A DNA stretch of 9,721 nt. It comes from Candidatus Woesearchaeota archaeon. GTDB taxonomy: Archaea > Nanobdellota > Nanobdellia > UBA10117 > ARS21. The notes under the pieces were generated by a model that was given only the letters and a program-made list of their open reading frames with translations, was not told the DNA's origin and did not search any database. The DNA is taken from contig PBPJ01000021.1 in the NCBI GenBank assembly GCA_002725495.1, positions 8,525 to 18,245 of the forward strand, in the 5' to 3' direction. Within the stretch, counting starts at the first letter, position 1. Every line of letters begins with the position of its first letter. A program made the position numbers and the translations under genes. This document shows, in pieces, positions 1-7,525 of the stretch.

Positions 1-1430
1 GCTTCACAATGTGTAGAATAACCAGGTACACTACTTACTACACCTAATTGTTTTGTTTGTATTAATTCACTAAAAAACCCATATGAATCAGTAATACGCC
101 CATTAGAATATTTTTTTAATAGTTCATAATCATCTTTTAACCTATCAACTCTAGTAGCAAAACTCATAACTGTACTATTAGTTAACTTCCAATGTACAGA
201 ATCTGTTTTAGCTAACCTAGTTACTTCAGAATTCATTTGAATTTGTGGATTACCACCTTTATCAGCATTAAGATACTTATCTGGGTGATCATATAAAGTA
301 GTATACATTCCAAATCTATCAACACCTTCCTTTAATAATTTAGCTGAACCTGGTAGATGTAAAAAATCATCTTCTAATAAATAAACATAATCATCACTAG
401 TGTTTTCTTTAATAGCCAAATCTAAAGCATCTCTAAACGTACCAGCACCTGAACCATTATCTACTTCTACTAATCTTAAGTTAAGTGAATTTACATAATC
501 TTTTGTTTCTTTATTTAATCTATCACCTACAATAACAATGTTTTTATCACCAAACTCTTTAATACAATTTTCTAAACAATGTTTTTTTGTAGCATTAGGT
601 ATTTTCTTTTTAGATATACCAGCTTCTAAATTAGATAATCTATAATATACTTTCATTTCTTTTTTACTTTGTCTTTTTTTAACAACACCTAAACCACAAC
701 TACCATAAAAACCATAATGATGATAATCATCCTTTGGAAACATTTCTTCAAATGCTTCACGTTCAGCAAATGCTTGATGTTTTAAATTTTCTTTTAAACT
801 AATATATTTTTTAGCTTCCTCAGAAGAACGAGGGGAAAAAGACCATTCATGATATAAATGTAAAGCATCAGGATATTTTTCATATAAAGAACGAGCTAAA
901 TGGGCACAAAATTCTGGTTCATGACTTGCATCTGAAAATGTTAAATCAATAGGAATATTTGTATCAAATTCCTCTACAAACACTACTCCATCAATAGGAT
1001 AAGTAGGATTAATAATACCTTTTTTTATAAATTTTTTAAATAAAGGGATAATATATTCATGATCTGGGTTACTATTAAGATCCCCAGTATATAATTTTCC
1101 ACTACCATTTTTTTCTAATGCTAAGGCAATAATACTAGAGCTAACACCACTAGCAAAACCAATCTCTAATACGTTTTGAGGTTTTCTAGTTCTAATAAAC
1201 ATATAAAGCAATTTACCCTCATTATAATCAACTGGACCTGCACCAGCTAATTTTCTATTTTCATTAGATGATTCAGTAGTAATAGTTTTTAATAAAACAT
1301 CATCCCATAATATATCATATTCTAATTCAAATTCTTCATAATTGCCTTCTCCAAATTCATTTTGAATTTGATTAACTATTGTTATATCAAATTTATAATT
1401 ATTTTTACAATCTTCTAATAAATAAGCCAT
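1..1430 (-). CDS. Class I SAM methyltransferase fused to GT-A-like glycosyltransferase (3' end outside window)
   Basis: The frame is open for 476 codons from ATG at 1428-1430 to the left edge, where it is cut off. Residues about 80-250 look like a class I SAM-dependent methyltransferase of the Methyltransf_24 kind: motif I VLEIGFASG at 87-95, an acidic residue after strand 2 (D117 in YTGDLN), DASH at 167-170, and a final strand pattern FYGSCGLGVV at 241-250. Residues about 258-476 form a second domain with YYRLSN, VGDR (301-304) and LLEDDF (351-356); the EDD resembles the metal-binding DxD of GT-A glycosyltransferases, and TLYDHPDKY follows at 378-386. The start overlaps the upstream stop as TAATG, implying translational coupling. 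One polypeptide may therefore both methylate and transfer a sugar. The domain calls are from motifs only; the methyl acceptor and the sugar are unknown. Confidence 0.82.
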   Translation of the reverse strand, partial: MAYLLEDCKNNYKFDITIVNQIQNEFGEGNYEEFELEYDILWDDVLLKTITTESSNENRKLAGAGPVDYNEGKLLYMFIRTRKPQNVLEIGFASGVSSSIIALALEKNGSGKLYTGDLNSNPDHEYIIPLFKKFIKKGIINPTYPIDGVVFVEEFDTNIPIDLTFSDASHEPEFCAHLARSLYEKYPDALHLYHEWSFSPRSSEEAKKYISLKENLKHQAFAEREAFEEMFPKDDYHHYGFYGSCGLGVVKKRQSKKEMKVYYRLSNLEAGISKKKIPNATKKHCLENCIKEFGDKNIVIVGDRLNKETKDYVNSLNLRLVEVDNGSGAGTFRDALDLAIKENTSDDYVYLLEDDFLHLPGSAKLLKEGVDRFGMYTTLYDHPDKYLNADKGGNPQIQMNSEVTRLAKTDSVHWKLTNSTVMSFATRVDRLKDDYELLKKYSNGRITDSYGFFSELIQTKQLGVVSSVPGYSTHCE

Positions 1431-1432
1431 TA
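1428..1432 (-). promoter_or_regulatory. TAATG stop/start overlap (coupling site)
   Basis: The TAA ending the GT9-like gene shares one base with the ATG of the methyltransferase-glycosyltransferase gene. The twenty bases upstream are A/T-rich (a GGTAAAAAAAC stretch) with no well-spaced Shine-Dalgarno sequence, so re-initiation by the terminating ribosome is the likely mode of start. Confidence 0.65.
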
Positions 1433-2332
1433 TATTTTTGTTTTTTTACCATTTAAATGGATATAATTTACACCTCTAATTATATTTTCTTTTATGTCAT
1501 CATAAGGAGTTAAAACAATATTATTAGAAAATCTACTAACAGCATCATTAATACCTGCTTGATAACCAATATTAAATTTAGCTCTCGATTTAATAACTAA
1601 TTGTTCCCTTAAACTTAGTTTAGCTAAATTGTAACGAACAGGAAACAATTCATCCCATTCAGTATTATTTAGATCAAACTCACTATAATAATATACGGGA
1701 GTATCTTTGTATTTCCTAGCTTCTTTAATTAAATTTTTATCGTCCCATCTACCCTTTAATTTATCTATTCGAGAAGCAAATAATAAACACCCATATTCAT
1801 CTTTTATTTCAGGATTAGGATTTTCATCTTTATCAAAATATAAATTAGGTCTAGAATCTATTTTATTTAAATCTTCTGGTGTTAGTCCAAAACGTAATAG
1901 AATTTGTTCTACTAAAGACACATTAATATCATCAGTATAAGCCCTATCATGATCAGTAAAAATTATATCAAAATCACCTGGGTTAAATCTATAATCTATA
2001 TGTGGGTTATTTTTGAATACAGTATCAATATAATCTAGAGGGTTATTGCTACCATAACTCCATTGATCTATAATATGACCAAATATTTGTTCTATATATT
2101 TTCTAGATGGTAAGGCAATTTTAATTTTTGGATATTTTATTTTTAAAGCTTCAGGTAAACCACTAATTACAGCCCAATCACCTAAAGAAAAACATAAACG
2201 AGTAAATGAAAACCAACCACTATAATCTTTATCTAAAGCATATTGTGGTTCAAGTTTATCATATGGTAATCCTAATCTATCAACCTCACCTAATGTTCTA
2301 ATTTGATCTTTATATAATTTAAATTGTATCAT
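1430..2332 (-). CDS. GT9/heptosyltransferase-like GT-B protein
   Basis: This is a 300-residue protein without signal peptide or obvious membrane segment. Residues 49-76 (SLGDWAVISGLPEAL followed by KYPKIKIALPS) resemble the start of ADP-heptose:LPS heptosyltransferases (GT9), in which a LGD motif is followed by a helix and a strand bearing 'fP.a.I'. Near the C terminus, KFNIGYQAGINDAVSRF (252-268) followed by IVLTPY resembles the GT9 donor-site region, where a Gly-rich turn and a helix precede a strand. The typical central GT9 motifs are weak, so the substrate is not predicted and another GT-B family is possible. It is coupled by TAATG overlaps at both ends, which ties it to the surrounding glycan genes. 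Length is a little short for GT9 (usually about 320-350). Confidence 0.5.
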   Translation of the reverse strand: MIQFKLYKDQIRTLGEVDRLGLPYDKLEPQYALDKDYSGWFSFTRLCFSLGDWAVISGLPEALKIKYPKIKIALPSRKYIEQIFGHIIDQWSYGSNNPLDYIDTVFKNNPHIDYRFNPGDFDIIFTDHDRAYTDDINVSLVEQILLRFGLTPEDLNKIDSRPNLYFDKDENPNPEIKDEYGCLLFASRIDKLKGRWDDKNLIKEARKYKDTPVYYYSEFDLNNTEWDELFPVRYNLAKLSLREQLVIKSRAKFNIGYQAGINDAVSRFSNNIVLTPYDDIKENIIRGVNYIHLNGKKTKI

Positions 2333-2334
2333 TA
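2330..2334 (-). promoter_or_regulatory. TAATG stop/start overlap (coupling site)
   Basis: The TAA that ends the SET-sulfotransferase gene overlaps the ATG of the GT9-like gene by one base. No purine-rich Shine-Dalgarno element is visible in the preceding 20 bases, which encode the end of the sulfotransferase. Confidence 0.65.
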
Positions 2335-3576
2335 TTCAAAATCATATTTAAAATAATCAATGTCCTCTCTATACATTTCTCCTACCATATTAATCATATC
2401 ATCATCATAAGCATTTCTATAATTAACGGAATTTAAAGAAATATTTGATTTAGTTTTTCTTTGCATTTTATATCTTAAAAATAAGTTTTTATCATCATTT
2501 ACTGATGCAACCCATTTTATAACAGCATCTAAATCTTCATATTTACCAATAAAATCAACTAATAATTTATTAGTTCTAGGTTCAACAATATATTTTTTCT
2601 GCCTCATAACATAAAGATTTCTACCTGCTGGTTCTATAAATCCTTTTTTACTATATGTTTTATAAAGGGTATTAACATATTCTTTAAATGTTTTACCTAA
2701 TTTATTATTACTTTCAAATCCAGAAATAACCGCTAATCCTGATTTTTTCCACTGTTCATATAATACTTCATCCTTCTCAGTAAATATTCCTGTTTTAAAA
2801 GAAATATAGGGTTTAATTGATTCTTCTAATCTACCCCATTTAGTATATTTGTAACCAGACCATAATTTATCCCAGGGGTTTCTTACAACAGTAAATTTTT
2901 TAAATTTATCCCAATTTTCCCCTAAATCTTTTTTTATCTCATATGCTGGGGCATGGACATAGTTAAAAATATGAACTCCTAACTCGTTATCATAAATTAC
3001 TCTTTTTAACATTGAGCCAGCACATTTAGGAATATGAACGTGTAAAATATTATCATTCATATTAAGATGACCTAATTTGGATCCTACTATTCTTCCCGAA
3101 GCAATATATTTTTCTCTTGTATTTAATCCATCACTAAAATCTAATCCTTCTTTATTAAAGTCCATTATTTTTTCATTTTGTTGATGTTTAATACTATGAT
3201 ATTGTCCATAATCAACAATTAATTCTTCTCCAGCTTTAACTAATTTTTTAGTTTCATAATAAACTTTATTATTTTTAATGAACCATCTAACATTTTCTTT
3301 TTTACGTTGAATTTCATCTGCCCAAGCATTTACTTTAATCATTGGGTTTGCTTCAGCATCTAAGGGATAGGCATCTAAATAAATTATTTTTCCTTCCTCT
3401 GTATCAGACTCAAAAATCCAGGCATAATCAGGTTCAATACAACTATAAAAATCGGGTTTAATTGTACCTTTATATTCTCCTAGTAATGTTTTTCTTGGTA
3501 TATCTACTTTGGCAAATAAACCTTGACCTGAGTTAGGTATAGTAGAAGGTTTTATTTCAAATTTATTTATTTCCAT
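2332..3576 (-). CDS. SET-domain methyltransferase fused to sulfotransferase
   Basis: This is a 414-residue two-domain protein. Residues 1-128 match the SET fold: NSGQGLFAKVDI (15-26) with the usual G-x-G-LFA cofactor loop, LLGEYKG (31-37), YAWIF (51-55), an asparagine-centred NPMIKVNAWA segment (77-86) continuing to NVRWF (95-99), and AGEELIVDYG (115-124), the classic C-terminal SET motif. A polar linker (about 129-172) leads to a sulfotransferase of the Sulfotransfer_2 kind: HIPKCAGS (181-188) is the 5'-phosphosulfate loop, TVVRNPWDKLWSGY (229-242) the 3'-phosphate site, IGKYEDL (343-349) and the tail YREDIDYFKYDF (402-413) are also typical. Expected activities are SAM-dependent protein methylation and PAPS-dependent sulfation, probably of a glycan. 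The gene begins 10 bases inside the end of the GT2 gene before it. Substrates are unknown, and the usual NHS motif of SET enzymes is altered. Confidence 0.85.
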   Translation of the reverse strand: MEINKFEIKPSTIPNSGQGLFAKVDIPRKTLLGEYKGTIKPDFYSCIEPDYAWIFESDTEEGKIIYLDAYPLDAEANPMIKVNAWADEIQRKKENVRWFIKNNKVYYETKKLVKAGEELIVDYGQYHSIKHQQNEKIMDFNKEGLDFSDGLNTREKYIASGRIVGSKLGHLNMNDNILHVHIPKCAGSMLKRVIYDNELGVHIFNYVHAPAYEIKKDLGENWDKFKKFTVVRNPWDKLWSGYKYTKWGRLEESIKPYISFKTGIFTEKDEVLYEQWKKSGLAVISGFESNNKLGKTFKEYVNTLYKTYSKKGFIEPAGRNLYVMRQKKYIVEPRTNKLLVDFIGKYEDLDAVIKWVASVNDDKNLFLRYKMQRKTKSNISLNSVNYRNAYDDDMINMVGEMYREDIDYFKYDFE

Positions 3577-4364
3577 TTTACTGAATATTCATCTTTAGGA
3601 TCATTATCTAAGGGTGTTTTTTCAGCATGAGAATATGATTTATCTGCACGCCAAAAATCTAATTGATAATAACCATGATCTCTGTTACCTAATTGATCTT
3701 CAAATTTAGCTTTATATTGACCAAATTCTTTTATAGGTGCACAATGTTTATAATAAAACCAAAGATGAACGAACATTACAGCATCTAGATTTCTTGTTCT
3801 AGGATAAGGAAACCAAAAATCTTTTTCAATCATACATTTTCTTCTCCAACTAACTTGAGACGAATCTAAATTAGTAACTGGGTTAATTAATTTTGTATGA
3901 TCATCCTCCTCGTTTTCCTTTGCTTTAGTATAACTTTGTTTAGTGGGATCATAATATTTTAATTTACAATAAGCATAATTTATTTTAGGATTATATTTAT
4001 AAAATTTATTTAATTTATCTAAATAATCAGGAAATAAGGCATCATCATCACATAACATTAAAACTATATCCGCATCTGAATTTTTAACTGCTTCATTTGC
4101 TATTTTTCCAAATTCACTCCCACCTCGTTCTATTTTTGCTTCTACTGTATCATTAGTATTATAAAATGTAGTTTTTTTAACAAAAGATGGTTTTAATTCC
4201 TTTCTAACAACTTCTTCTCCTGGTTGGTCACTTCCATCATCAATAAATGCTATTTCAAAGTTTTTATAGGTATTTTTATTTAAGCTTTTAATAGCATTAA
4301 GTACCATTTCTGGTCTATTATAATAAAAAAATAATATTAAAAATTTTAAATCGTTCTTTTCCAT
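3567..4364 (-). CDS. Glycosyltransferase family 2 (GT-A)
   Basis: This is a 265-residue cytoplasmic-type GT2 protein. The N-terminal strand LKFLILFFYYNRPEMVLNAIKSL (6-28) is the nucleotide-binding start of the family. FEIAFIDDGSD (36-46) carries the conserved Asp pair, and ADIVLMLCDDDAL (98-110) holds the metal-binding DxD. SSQVSWRR (168-175) and the aromatic-rich stretch around 180-206 form the likely acceptor side. There is no transmembrane helix, so it would act as a soluble or peripheral transferase on an activated sugar. Its start lies 19 bases inside the end of the glycosyltransferase-acetyltransferase gene, and its end overlaps the SET-sulfotransferase gene by 10 bases. An AAGAAAAGAA tract begins about 20 bases upstream of the ATG, too far to be a good ribosome site. 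The sugar and acceptor are unknown. Confidence 0.85.
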   Translation of the reverse strand: MEKNDLKFLILFFYYNRPEMVLNAIKSLNKNTYKNFEIAFIDDGSDQPGEEVVRKELKPSFVKKTTFYNTNDTVEAKIERGGSEFGKIANEAVKNSDADIVLMLCDDDALFPDYLDKLNKFYKYNPKINYAYCKLKYYDPTKQSYTKAKENEEDDHTKLINPVTNLDSSQVSWRRKCMIEKDFWFPYPRTRNLDAVMFVHLWFYYKHCAPIKEFGQYKAKFEDQLGNRDHGYYQLDFWRADKSYSHAEKTPLDNDPKDEYSVKWK

Positions 4365-5725
4365 ATCATTTGATATTCTTTTCTTCCTCTATTATATGAT
4401 GTTTTACCTGTATCTCTAAAACCTAAATCAAAATACATTTGTCTAGCATGGTTATCCTCAAATACTTCTAAAATAGCTTTATCCATGTGTTTTAATCTTT
4501 CAATATAAGCTTCCTTAGCATAACCTTTACGTCTATTATTAGGATGTATATCACACCCAATTTCTTCAATGCCATCATCCTTCATAGTTCTTCTAAAATA
4601 ACCAACTTCATTCCATCTTATTTTATACTTATCTCTGCCCATATTATTCATTACTCTTCTTTCATCAGTAACAAATTCAATTACATGTTTTCTATCTATA
4701 ATAAACCAAGGTAATTTTAAAGTTTTAAACCATTCTTTAGCTTGATCTAAATTAAATATAGAATTATCATATAAAAAATTTCTAGTAGAGTCATCGTTTC
4801 TAACTTCAAGTAAAAATTTTAAATCCTTTTCTTCTAGTTTTCTTAATCTAACATTTTGGTTAGGATATTTGTATGGTTTTATAGGTGTATATGCTCCTAA
4901 TTTACCAAAACTTATTTCATTATTACAATTATTATTATCAAAAGGGATATTACAAGTTTTACTAATATCAGTTATAGAATATCCATTATTTTCTAAATTA
5001 TCCGTAAAGAATATTTGTTCAGCCGCTCTTTCATTTATTTGAACATTATTACGTGTATTTCTACTATCCTTTTTAATATTTTTTAAATTATAAACTTCAC
5101 CTGTTTTCTTAATAAGATCTTTAACACATTCCAAAGAAATAAAACCATTACTAACAGCAGCATGTCTTTTTTGATCTCTTTTTACAATATATTCTCCATT
5201 TTCATTCATTGATAGATTAACATGAGTTGGTAGTGTAGTTACGTACTGGGCAACATAACCTACATTATTAATAAATTGCTCATAGAATGGTTGATAAAAT
5301 CTTTCATCAACAGGTAAATAATCGTCTTCACAGTTAAAAACAAACCTTGAATCAGAATGTTTAGCTAATTTTTTTAATCCTGCATTCCAAGCACCATAGG
5401 AATGATTGGAATTATCATGATAAATTATTTCTATTTTATTTTCTAAACCATACCATTTAATAACCTCCTTTATTTCTTTTGGTTTATGTCTTTCTTTCCA
5501 AACATTGACCACAAAAACAATATTATTAATAGGTAATTTATCTAAATGTTTTTTTAAGAATTTGCAATGAGCATTTAAAAGATAATATTGGTGTATTTGA
5601 TAGTACCATTGACCAAAATTATTTCTTTCTCTTTCAGCTCTACCTTTTTCATAGATAAACTGTTTGCTAGAACTTCTAGGACCAAACCAAAAATTAATTA
5701 AATAGTCAAATTTATCTATTACCAT
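4346..5725 (-). CDS. GT-A-like glycosyltransferase fused to GNAT N-acetyltransferase
   Basis: This is a 459-residue fusion. Residues about 8-285 look like a GT-A glycosyltransferase: a strand VFVVNVW (70-76), then IEIIYHDN (98-105), SYGAWNAGL (109-117) matching the conserved 'N-x-G' helix of GT2-like enzymes, and FNCEDDYLPV (130-139) with the DxD. An Asn-rich segment (264-269) precedes residues 292-457, a GNAT domain of the Acetyltransf_3/RimJ/PseH sort: VRLRKLEEKDL opens it, VRNDDSTRNFL follows, motif A is GCDIHPNNRRKGYAKEAY (390-407) with the acetyl-CoA pyrophosphate loop RRKGYA (398-403), and LEVFEDNHARQMYFDLGF (419-436) is the motif B region. Such GNAT domains commonly acylate the amino group of a nucleotide amino sugar. 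The gene lies directly after an aminotransferase (7-base overlap), which fits amination, then acylation, then transfer. The exact sugar cannot be named. Confidence 0.82.
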   Translation of the reverse strand: MVIDKFDYLINFWFGPRSSSKQFIYEKGRAERERNNFGQWYYQIHQYYLLNAHCKFLKKHLDKLPINNIVFVVNVWKERHKPKEIKEVIKWYGLENKIEIIYHDNSNHSYGAWNAGLKKLAKHSDSRFVFNCEDDYLPVDERFYQPFYEQFINNVGYVAQYVTTLPTHVNLSMNENGEYIVKRDQKRHAAVSNGFISLECVKDLIKKTGEVYNLKNIKKDSRNTRNNVQINERAAEQIFFTDNLENNGYSITDISKTCNIPFDNNNCNNEISFGKLGAYTPIKPYKYPNQNVRLRKLEEKDLKFLLEVRNDDSTRNFLYDNSIFNLDQAKEWFKTLKLPWFIIDRKHVIEFVTDERRVMNNMGRDKYKIRWNEVGYFRRTMKDDGIEEIGCDIHPNNRRKGYAKEAYIERLKHMDKAILEVFEDNHARQMYFDLGFRDTGKTSYNRGRKEYQMIWKRTI

Positions 5726-6915
5726 CCCTTTTTAATACAATCAACAATATATTTTCTTTCTTCTTTTGAAACCCACCATCCTACAGGTATGTTTACAATC
5801 TTGCCTATTGTATTATCTAGATTTGGCAATTCAGTTTTAAATTCCTGTACACAGGTATGTTTATCATTTCTCTCATGTACTTGAGATACTGAAATATTAC
5901 ATTCATCCATATACTTATAAAATCCATCTCTATTATCTACTAATAAAGAATAAATCCAAAACGCTGAATTAAATCCTTCTTGTCTTTCAAGTAATGTTAC
6001 ACCAGGAATATTTTGTAGGTTTGAATCGTAATAAGCGGCATTTTCTCTATGTTGTGAAATAATATTATTTGCATGTTGTAAATTTTCATTTCCAACTGTT
6101 GCACAAACATCATTCATATGGAATTTGAATCCCCACTCAGGTATATCTGCTTCACATCTAAAATCCTTTCTATCACCATCTCTATCTATTCCGTACCATC
6201 TAACCAATTTTCCTCTACTATGCAATTCATCATGTGGGGAAATCAAAATTCCGCCATCAATTGAGGTAACATGTTTGATGGCTTGGAGGGAAAACATAGT
6301 TAAATTTCCATGATTACCTATCTTTTTCCCCTTATATTCAGAACCAAATGAATGAGCCCCATCTTCAATAACAGCAGGTGCCCAACCAAATTCGCTTCTG
6401 AAACTAGTTCTAATTTCTCTTAATTTATCTAAATCAATTGGATATCCACCCCAATGAACACCCATTATAACTTTAGTTTTTTTAGTTATTTTTCTTTTTA
6501 AATCATCCAAATCCATATTTAATGTTTTTGGATCTATATCTACCCATTTAATTTTTAAACCATTAGCTAAAACGGGCCAATTAGAAGCAGTACAAGTCAT
6601 TGCTGTACATAAAACTTCATCTCCAGGCTCTAAACCTGGCCAATTATGAGAAACATAAGCAACACCCTGAAATACATCTTCATCCCAATGTGGTTTAGGT
6701 TTTTTTAATAAATGTAAAGCCATATGTAATGCAGAGGTACCAGCATTAAGTGTTTGAACATTTTTATTATTAAACCAAGTTTGTAGGTTTTTTTCAAATT
6801 CATCTACTTTAGGTCCTTGACCTATAAAACCACTGTCTAATACTTCCCCAACTTTTTCTTTTGCAGTTGGAGCCATAAAAACTTTAAATAATGGTATTTG
6901 GGAGGAGGGTGTCAT
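5719..6915 (-). CDS. DegT/DnrJ/EryC1/StrS-type PLP sugar aminotransferase
   Basis: This is a 398-residue protein of normal family length. GFIGQGPKVDEFEKNL (29-44) is the family N-terminal signature, and LNAGTSALHMAL (56-67) is the PLP phosphate-binding turn. PGDEVLCTAMTCTASNWPVL (97-116) follows, then VIEDGAHSFGSEYKGKKIG (182-200), in which D185 would contact the PLP ring nitrogen. FSLQAIKHVTSIDGG (208-222) places K214 as the Schiff-base lysine. The enzyme should transfer an amino group, usually from glutamate, to a keto sugar nucleotide. No matching dehydratase or epimerase is in the window, so the keto sugar must come from elsewhere. Residues about 71-95 look like an extra insertion relative to the short loop usual there. 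The start lies 32 bases inside the preceding GT2 gene, and the end overlaps the acetyltransferase fusion by 7 bases. Confidence 0.92.
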   Translation of the reverse strand: MTPSSQIPLFKVFMAPTAKEKVGEVLDSGFIGQGPKVDEFEKNLQTWFNNKNVQTLNAGTSALHMALHLLKKPKPHWDEDVFQGVAYVSHNWPGLEPGDEVLCTAMTCTASNWPVLANGLKIKWVDIDPKTLNMDLDDLKRKITKKTKVIMGVHWGGYPIDLDKLREIRTSFRSEFGWAPAVIEDGAHSFGSEYKGKKIGNHGNLTMFSLQAIKHVTSIDGGILISPHDELHSRGKLVRWYGIDRDGDRKDFRCEADIPEWGFKFHMNDVCATVGNENLQHANNIISQHRENAAYYDSNLQNIPGVTLLERQEGFNSAFWIYSLLVDNRDGFYKYMDECNISVSQVHERNDKHTCVQEFKTELPNLDNTIGKIVNIPVGWWVSKEERKYIVDCIKKGW

Positions 6916-7525
6916 AATATTCGTTTTGTTTTTCTTGTCGTTTAATATCCTTAGGATGGTATAATGCTAAATCTTCCGAATCAGGAAGAGGAGCATATGT
7001 TTTAAATCCTTCTAATTTTTCATGAACTTTATTTATCCATCTTATTTCTGGTTTGTTTTTGTAAATTCTCCATTGATAATCAGGCCAATTAATCCATTTA
7101 TCATTAGTTAGTTTCCATCCCCATTTTTGTATGTGTTCTAGAGTCAAACCTTCTACTGTATTAACCCTAGGTACACAATAAACCTCATTATCAGGATTTT
7201 CCTTAATAATTTGAGGTAAATTATCTATAAGTATTTTATTTGGTATTTCATCTGCATCTATTTGAAATATAAAATCTCCTGAACATAATTCAGTAAGATA
7301 ATTTTTCCAATCGGCAAAATGATCATTGAAGTCCTTTCCAAACCAAACGAATTCATTATTAACAGAATGAGAACGTAAATATTCTTCAACTCCTTCATGG
7401 CCATTTTTTTGATCATATAATACCACTATTTCGTCTTTATCTCTTTTATTTTCTAAAAGAAATGACATTAACTTTTGTATTTCTACAAACTCATTACAAA
7501 CTGTTATAGCGTAACTTATTTTCAT
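6884..7525 (-). CDS. Glycosyltransferase family 2, WaaE/KdtX-like
   Basis: The chosen start at 7523-7525 gives 213 residues beginning MKISYAITVCNEF, the usual first strand of GT2 enzymes. An in-frame ATG at 7573 would add 16 residues unlike the family and overlap the previous gene by 47 bases. DEIVVLYDQ (31-39) is the second strand and GDFIFQIDADEIPN (83-96) holds the DxD-like DADE. WPDYQWRIYKNKPEIRW (147-163) followed by NKVHE (165-169) is a hallmark of the branch containing LPS core beta-glucosyltransferases such as WaaE/KdtX. The C-terminal LALYHPKDIKRQEKQ (186-200) fits the same branch. It probably transfers a hexose; the donor is not predictable. The stop lies within the aminotransferase gene (32-base overlap). 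Confidence 0.88.
   Translation of the reverse strand: MKISYAITVCNEFVEIQKLMSFLLENKRDKDEIVVLYDQKNGHEGVEEYLRSHSVNNEFVWFGKDFNDHFADWKNYLTELCSGDFIFQIDADEIPNKILIDNLPQIIKENPDNEVYCVPRVNTVEGLTLEHIQKWGWKLTNDKWINWPDYQWRIYKNKPEIRWINKVHEKLEGFKTYAPLPDSEDLALYHPKDIKRQEKQNEYYDTLLPNTII

Noticed and set aside
1707..1940. Plus-strand open frame of 77 codons
   Set aside because: It is antisense to the GT9-like gene. The Ser/Leu-rich product is what the reverse complement of AT-rich coding sequence gives, and it has no recognisable domain.
3994..4001. TATAAATA on the minus strand, matching the T4-like late promoter core
   Set aside because: It lies in the middle of the GT2 gene, encoding part of FYKYNP, in very AT-rich sequence with no gene start nearby; a chance match is more likely.
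6125..6313. Plus-strand open frame of 62 codons
   Set aside because: It lies fully inside the aminotransferase gene, whose motifs (including K214) are encoded on the other strand here.
6623..6639. Inverted repeat CCAGG...CCTGG with a seven-base loop
   Set aside because: The stem is only five pairs, has no T-run, and lies inside the aminotransferase gene encoding the conserved PGLEPGDE region.
6901..6910. GGAGGAGGGT on the plus strand, resembling a Shine-Dalgarno site
   Set aside because: No plus-strand ATG with an open frame follows at suitable distance; the bases encode the Thr-Pro-Ser-Ser start of the aminotransferase on the minus strand.
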